Below, in pieces: positions 61,187-64,000 of a stretch of 64,000 nt of DNA. Under the pieces are notes generated by a model. That model ran no database searches, had not been told where the DNA came from, and saw only the letters and a list, made by a program, of their open reading frames with translations. The position numbers and the translations under genes are program-made. Origin of the DNA: JAWKTM01 sp041399085 (GTDB lineage: Bacteria > Planctomycetota > Planctomycetia > Pirellulales > Pirellulaceae); NCBI GenBank assembly GCA_041399085.1, contig JAWKTM010000017.1:1-64000 (forward strand), given 5' to 3'. The number at the start of each line of letters is the position of its first letter. Within the stretch, counting starts at the first letter, position 1.

Positions 61187-61747
61187 ATGATTCTGTCGCT
61201 GATTGGATATCGAGGCACGGGGAAGTCGACCGTCGGCCGGTTGTTGGCCGAGCGGCTGGGTTGGTCGTGCGTGGATGCCGACGAGCGGATCGAGCAGACA
61301 GCGGGGAAGTCGATTCAAGCGATCTTTGCCGAAGGGGGCGAGCCGGCGTTTCGCGATTGGGAGTCACGCGTGGTCGCCGAACTTTGCCAACTCGACAAAG
61401 CCGTGTTGGCTTGGGGCGGCGGAGCGATCTTGCGAGCCCAGAACCGCGAATGGATTTGCTCGGCCGGGCCGGTTGTATGGCTTCGCGCGGATGTGGCGAC
61501 CATCGATCAGCGGATCCATTTCGATCCGTCCACGCAATCGCGGCGTCCGAATTTGACGACTGCCGGGGGTCGGCAGGAGATCGAAAATATCCTGGCCCAA
61601 CGCACACCGCTTTATCAACAGTGTGCCGATTTCCAAGTCGATACCGAAGGTATGACGCCGCCAGACGTTTCGGCGTCGATCTACGAATGGTGGACGAAGA
61701 ATGACGAGCCGGCCGCATCGTCAAACGATGACGCGAGCGATTTCTAG
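61187..61747 (+). CDS. aroK: Shikimate kinase
   Basis: P-loop kinase of 186 residues. It phosphorylates shikimate at the 3-hydroxyl with ATP in aromatic amino-acid synthesis. The Walker A loop is GYRGTGKSTVG (residues 7-17), and the shikimate-binding marks are DADERIEQTAG, F-R-DWE in PAFRDWESRV and AWGGGAI. The C-terminal RRPNLT with the lid-type Arg is present. A Ser/Asp-rich tail of about 15 residues is unusual. The start at 61187 yields MILSLIG; the frame from 61151 adds twelve unlikely residues. It lies 63 bp after the helicase gene and 12 bp before the peptidase. Confidence 0.95.
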   Translation: MILSLIGYRGTGKSTVGRLLAERLGWSCVDADERIEQTAGKSIQAIFAEGGEPAFRDWESRVVAELCQLDKAVLAWGGGAILRAQNREWICSAGPVVWLRADVATIDQRIHFDPSTQSRRPNLTTAGGRQEIENILAQRTPLYQQCADFQVDTEGMTPPDVSASIYEWWTKNDEPAASSNDDASDF

Positions 61748-61759
61748 TAGGGCGACGAC

Positions 61760-62980
61760 GTGGAAGCTTGGTTGAGTTTGTCGCTTGAAGTTCGCTTGGC
61801 CGTGCTGTTCGTTGTCGGAGTGCTGGTCGGCACGCAAGTGAACCGAGGCATCTATCGGCTGGCGTGGTTCCCGCGGCGAATTGGACCTTGGACGCCGCCC
61901 GACGAGAAGGCGCCGCCTCGCCAATGGCAGGATCGGTTGCCGATCGCCGGCTGGTGGTGGTTGCGACGCGAGTCGTCGCTGCACGGTGCGGGATTCTGGG
62001 TGCGACCGCTGCTGATCGAGTTGGCGATGGGGCTCGGATTCGCAGCGCTGTACGCGTGGGAAGTTCGCGGGGGATTAGCCCCGGCTGGTTCGCAGGGCAT
62101 CTTGGCTGCGGCGGCGGGGCGAGTGCATGCGGTTTACTTCGCGCACCTCGTACTGCTGACGCTGATGTCGGTGGCTACGTTTATCGACTTCGACGAAAAG
62201 ACGATCCCGGATGCGATCACGGTTCCGGGGACGCTGATCGGTCTGTTGTTGGCCGCGCTGTTGCCCGAGTCGTTGTTGCCGGTCGTGAACGCGCGGGGCC
62301 TGGAAACGCTGCTGTTGCATTCGCCGCAACCGTGGCCGCTGGGCGGGAATCGCGTCGAATCGCTGGGCTGGGCGATTGCCTGTTTGGGCGGCTGGTGCTT
62401 GGCGCTGCTGCCGCGCACTTGGACGTTGCGGCGAGGCTGGAAGAAGGCGTTTCAGTATTTGCTGGCCAGCATGTTTCGCCATCGAGCTTGGATGATCGCA
62501 CTGGGCATCTTCATCGTCGGCGCGATCGGCATCGCCTTTGTTTGGCAGCTCGACGACGCTCGCTGGCGGTCGCTCTACACGGCTCTGGTCGGAATGGCAT
62601 TCGGCGGAGGTCTAATCTGGGCCGTGCGAATTGTCGGCTCGAATGCGCTGGGGCAGGAAGCGATGGGGTTCGGCGACGTGACGTTGATGGCGATGATCGG
62701 CGCGTTCGTTGGCTGGCAGCCGTCGCTGCTGATTTTCTTTCTCGCGCCGTTCGCTGCCGTCGTGATCAGCGTCGTTCAGTGGCTGACGACCGGCCGCAAG
62801 GACATTGCGTTCGGCCCGTACCTTTGCGCGGGAACGGTGATTCTGATCCTGAAGTGGCCCGAAATTTGGGACTGGGGCGCCGGCATTTTCTATCTGGGCT
62901 GGTTCATCCCGGCGTTGATGGCGGTCTGCATGGTCCTAATGTGGGGCATGCTTTCGCTGTGGCGAATGGTGGCTCACTAA
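61760..62980 (+). CDS. Type IV prepilin peptidase-like protein (A24 family)
   Basis: Membrane protein of 406 residues with several helices. The A24 aspartic peptidase motifs are present: FIDFDEKTIPDAI (near 140) and GFGDVTLMAMIG (GxGD, near 304). It should cleave type IV pilin or pseudopilin leaders in the inner membrane. The N-terminal methylase part lacks the usual paired C-x-x-C motifs, and an extra central segment of about 100 residues separates the two Asp sites. Start is GTG at 61760, 12 bp after aroK. Confidence 0.88.
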   Translation: MEAWLSLSLEVRLAVLFVVGVLVGTQVNRGIYRLAWFPRRIGPWTPPDEKAPPRQWQDRLPIAGWWWLRRESSLHGAGFWVRPLLIELAMGLGFAALYAWEVRGGLAPAGSQGILAAAAGRVHAVYFAHLVLLTLMSVATFIDFDEKTIPDAITVPGTLIGLLLAALLPESLLPVVNARGLETLLLHSPQPWPLGGNRVESLGWAIACLGGWCLALLPRTWTLRRGWKKAFQYLLASMFRHRAWMIALGIFIVGAIGIAFVWQLDDARWRSLYTALVGMAFGGGLIWAVRIVGSNALGQEAMGFGDVTLMAMIGAFVGWQPSLLIFFLAPFAAVVISVVQWLTTGRKDIAFGPYLCAGTVILILKWPEIWDWGAGIFYLGWFIPALMAVCMVLMWGMLSLWRMVAH

Positions 62981-63097
62981 TTCGCCATCCGCGATTCGTC
63001 ACAGAACTTCTTTCGCGGTACCGGACGGCTCGCGCCGTTCCGCTTCGATGACAAATTGTTTTCGGACGAGGCTTAAGACCGATCGGCGGACGTGCGA

Positions 63098-63211
63098 TCA
63101 CACGTAGAACGGGTTCCCTTCGCGAACCGGACGCAGCATCCACAGAGCAGCGACGGAAACGATCACACAACCGATGGTTAGCAAGACGTTGATTTCGGAC
63201 ATGGGCTTCAT
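63098..63211 (-). CDS. Possible small single-helix membrane protein
   Basis: A 37-residue frame, MKPMSEINVLLTIGCVIVSV followed by AALWMLRPVREGNPFYV. It reads as one membrane helix with a charged end. The longer frame to 63373 adds Arg-rich sequence without support. The nearby GAAAG-type upstream sequence is weak, so it may be spurious. Confidence 0.4.
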   Translation of the reverse strand: MKPMSEINVLLTIGCVIVSVAALWMLRPVREGNPFYV

Positions 63212-63409
63212 CACTTTCGGAGCGAGAGGAGGCGGGACGCTTTTTCTAAAGGCGAAGACCATGCCAGCCGAGCGCTCGACACGAAACGAACGTTCTAAGT
63301 GCCTTACCAACAGGCACTTGAGAGATATGAGCCGTTCCGGGGCGAGATTTTCCCTCGCTCTGTCCGTCATCAAGTCGACAACGCCGCTCTCAATTCCGAC
63401 GTTTGCCCG
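63212..63409. other. Intergenic region with a hairpin
   Basis: About 200 bp between a possible small gene and the CorA gene. An 8-bp inverted repeat AAGTGCCT/AGGCACTT lies at 63297-63319 without a T tract. No gene is seen. Confidence 0.45.
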
Positions 63410-64000
63410 CTACATCCACCGCTTGCGGCGAAAGTACCAGAACAGGCCGGTCGAGACGGCCATCATGCAGCCGACGACGAACCAGAACGTCCATTTCTGA
63501 TTCGGGGCGGGCCACAGCGGCACGTTCATTCCGTAGATGCCCGTGATTACCGACAGCGGCAGCAGAATGCCGGCGTAAATCGTCAGCGTTTTGACGATCT
63601 CGTTCGTGCGATCGGCCAACATGGCGTGGTAATTATCTCGCACGCCGACCAACAATTCGCGGAGGCTGTCGATCGTGTCGCGGACTTCGGCCAGGTGATC
63701 GCGCACGTGGCGAAACCGGAGACTGAGCCGGTCGGAGATATAGTCGTAGTGGCCTTGCGCGACTGGCAACAGCAACTGGCGCTGCGAAGTCGCCAGCCGC
63801 CGCAGCTCGAGCAACTCGCGCCGCACATCCGCCGCGTCGGACAGCAGCGATTCGTCGACACCTTCTTGAAACGAGCGGTCTTCCAGGTCCTCGACCCGCG
63901 TTTCGTACTGATCCGCCACGTCCATGTAATGGTCGACCGTCAGATCAATCAGCGCGAACAGCACGGCATCCAGCCCTTCGCGCAGCATCGCGTCGCTATG
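63410..64000 (-). CDS. corA: CorA-type magnesium transporter, partial at window edge
   Basis: C-terminal part of a CorA channel, about 196 residues; its 5' end lies beyond the window. A long cytoplasmic helix region (VADQYETRVEDLEDRSFQEG, LRFRHVRDHLAEVRDTID) leads into two membrane helices with the selectivity motif ITGIYGMNVP. The GMN motif is intact, unlike the CorA-like gene at 41 kb. The final basic stretch RRKRWM is typical. The frame continues past the first Met at 63988 to the edge. Confidence 0.95.
   Translation of the reverse strand, partial: HSDAMLREGLDAVLFALIDLTVDHYMDVADQYETRVEDLEDRSFQEGVDESLLSDAADVRRELLELRRLATSQRQLLLPVAQGHYDYISDRLSLRFRHVRDHLAEVRDTIDSLRELLVGVRDNYHAMLADRTNEIVKTLTIYAGILLPLSVITGIYGMNVPLWPAPNQKWTFWFVVGCMMAVSTGLFWYFRRKRWM

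Noticed and set aside
63297..63319. 8-bp inverted repeat before the CorA gene, considered as a terminator
   Set aside because: No T tract follows on either strand.
1..64000. CRISPR arrays, insertion sequences, prophage and rRNA genes
   Set aside because: The tandem repeats found have no spacers of unique sequence between identical repeats, and no cas, transposase, integrase, phage-structural or rRNA sequence was seen.

Overview
The window looks like a chromosomal segment from a GC-rich planctomycete, most likely of the Pirellulales/Pirellulaceae type. The support is the gene content. It has a planctomycete cytochrome c/DUF1549/DUF1553 protein followed directly by a Tat-exported DUF1501 partner, plus a second DUF1501 gene and a DUF1501 remnant. 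It also has an exported sulfatase next to a Tat-exported xylose-isomerase-like protein, two large PQQ-type beta-propeller proteins, a squalene-cyclase-repeat membrane protein and a BBP7-like outer-membrane protein. Housekeeping genes (purB, rpsR, rpmG, greA, recJ, pcm, aroK, tRNA-Cys) lie scattered among them. Recognisable Shine-Dalgarno sequences precede many genes and decide several starts, including GTG and TTG starts.

Layout. 0-5.3 kb: a membrane protein built from three copies of one module, a short-chain dehydrogenase, an intradiol-dioxygenase-like protein and a DUF3127 protein with an SSB-like tail. 5.3-13.7 kb: a PfkB sugar kinase, purB, a minus-strand DevC/DevA/DevB-like ABC exporter operon, a sulfatase and a xylose-isomerase-like protein. 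13.7-23.8 kb: a prenyltransferase-repeat protein, a thioesterase, rpsR, a squalene-cyclase-repeat protein, a TM2 protein, a DapA-like aldolase, a DUF1501 protein, tRNA-Cys, greA, a TPR protein, and a nucleotidyltransferase translationally coupled to a small protein. 23.9-31.1 kb: the PSCyt1/DUF1553-DUF1501 pair, two kinds of tandem repeat, and an exported protein with about 70 cysteines. 31.7-43.4 kb: a cupin protein, two PQQ-propeller proteins, an AMP ligase overlapping a frameshifted class-V aminotransferase, a CorA-like protein, and an M20 deacetylase with a GNAT acetyltransferase. 43.7-54.9 kb: a coiled-coil membrane protein, an outer-membrane barrel, a TraB-like protein, an HNH nuclease, a DUF1501 remnant, a three-gene envelope operon with DUF3299-like domains, and a two-gene membrane unit with no recognised function. 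54.7-64 kb: rpmG, recJ, pcm, a large SSL2-like helicase, aroK, a prepilin peptidase and the C-terminal part of a CorA transporter that runs off the window.

The main unexplained signal is in the intergenic DNA. Four separate stretches (about 2.34-2.57, 29.16-29.26, 40.51-40.81 and 56.95-57.31 kb) are degenerate tandem arrays with a strict 21-bp period. Their sequences differ, but at least three share an (A/G)AGCT(G/C)CC core. Twenty-one bp is two turns of B-DNA and also seven codons, so open reading frames cross some arrays by chance. Two other repeat families are present: three copies of a 30-35 bp palindromic element near 2.1-2.2 kb, and a 15-bp tandem repeat in two inverted arms at 28.67-29.0 kb. 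I found no CRISPR array, insertion sequence, prophage or rRNA gene.
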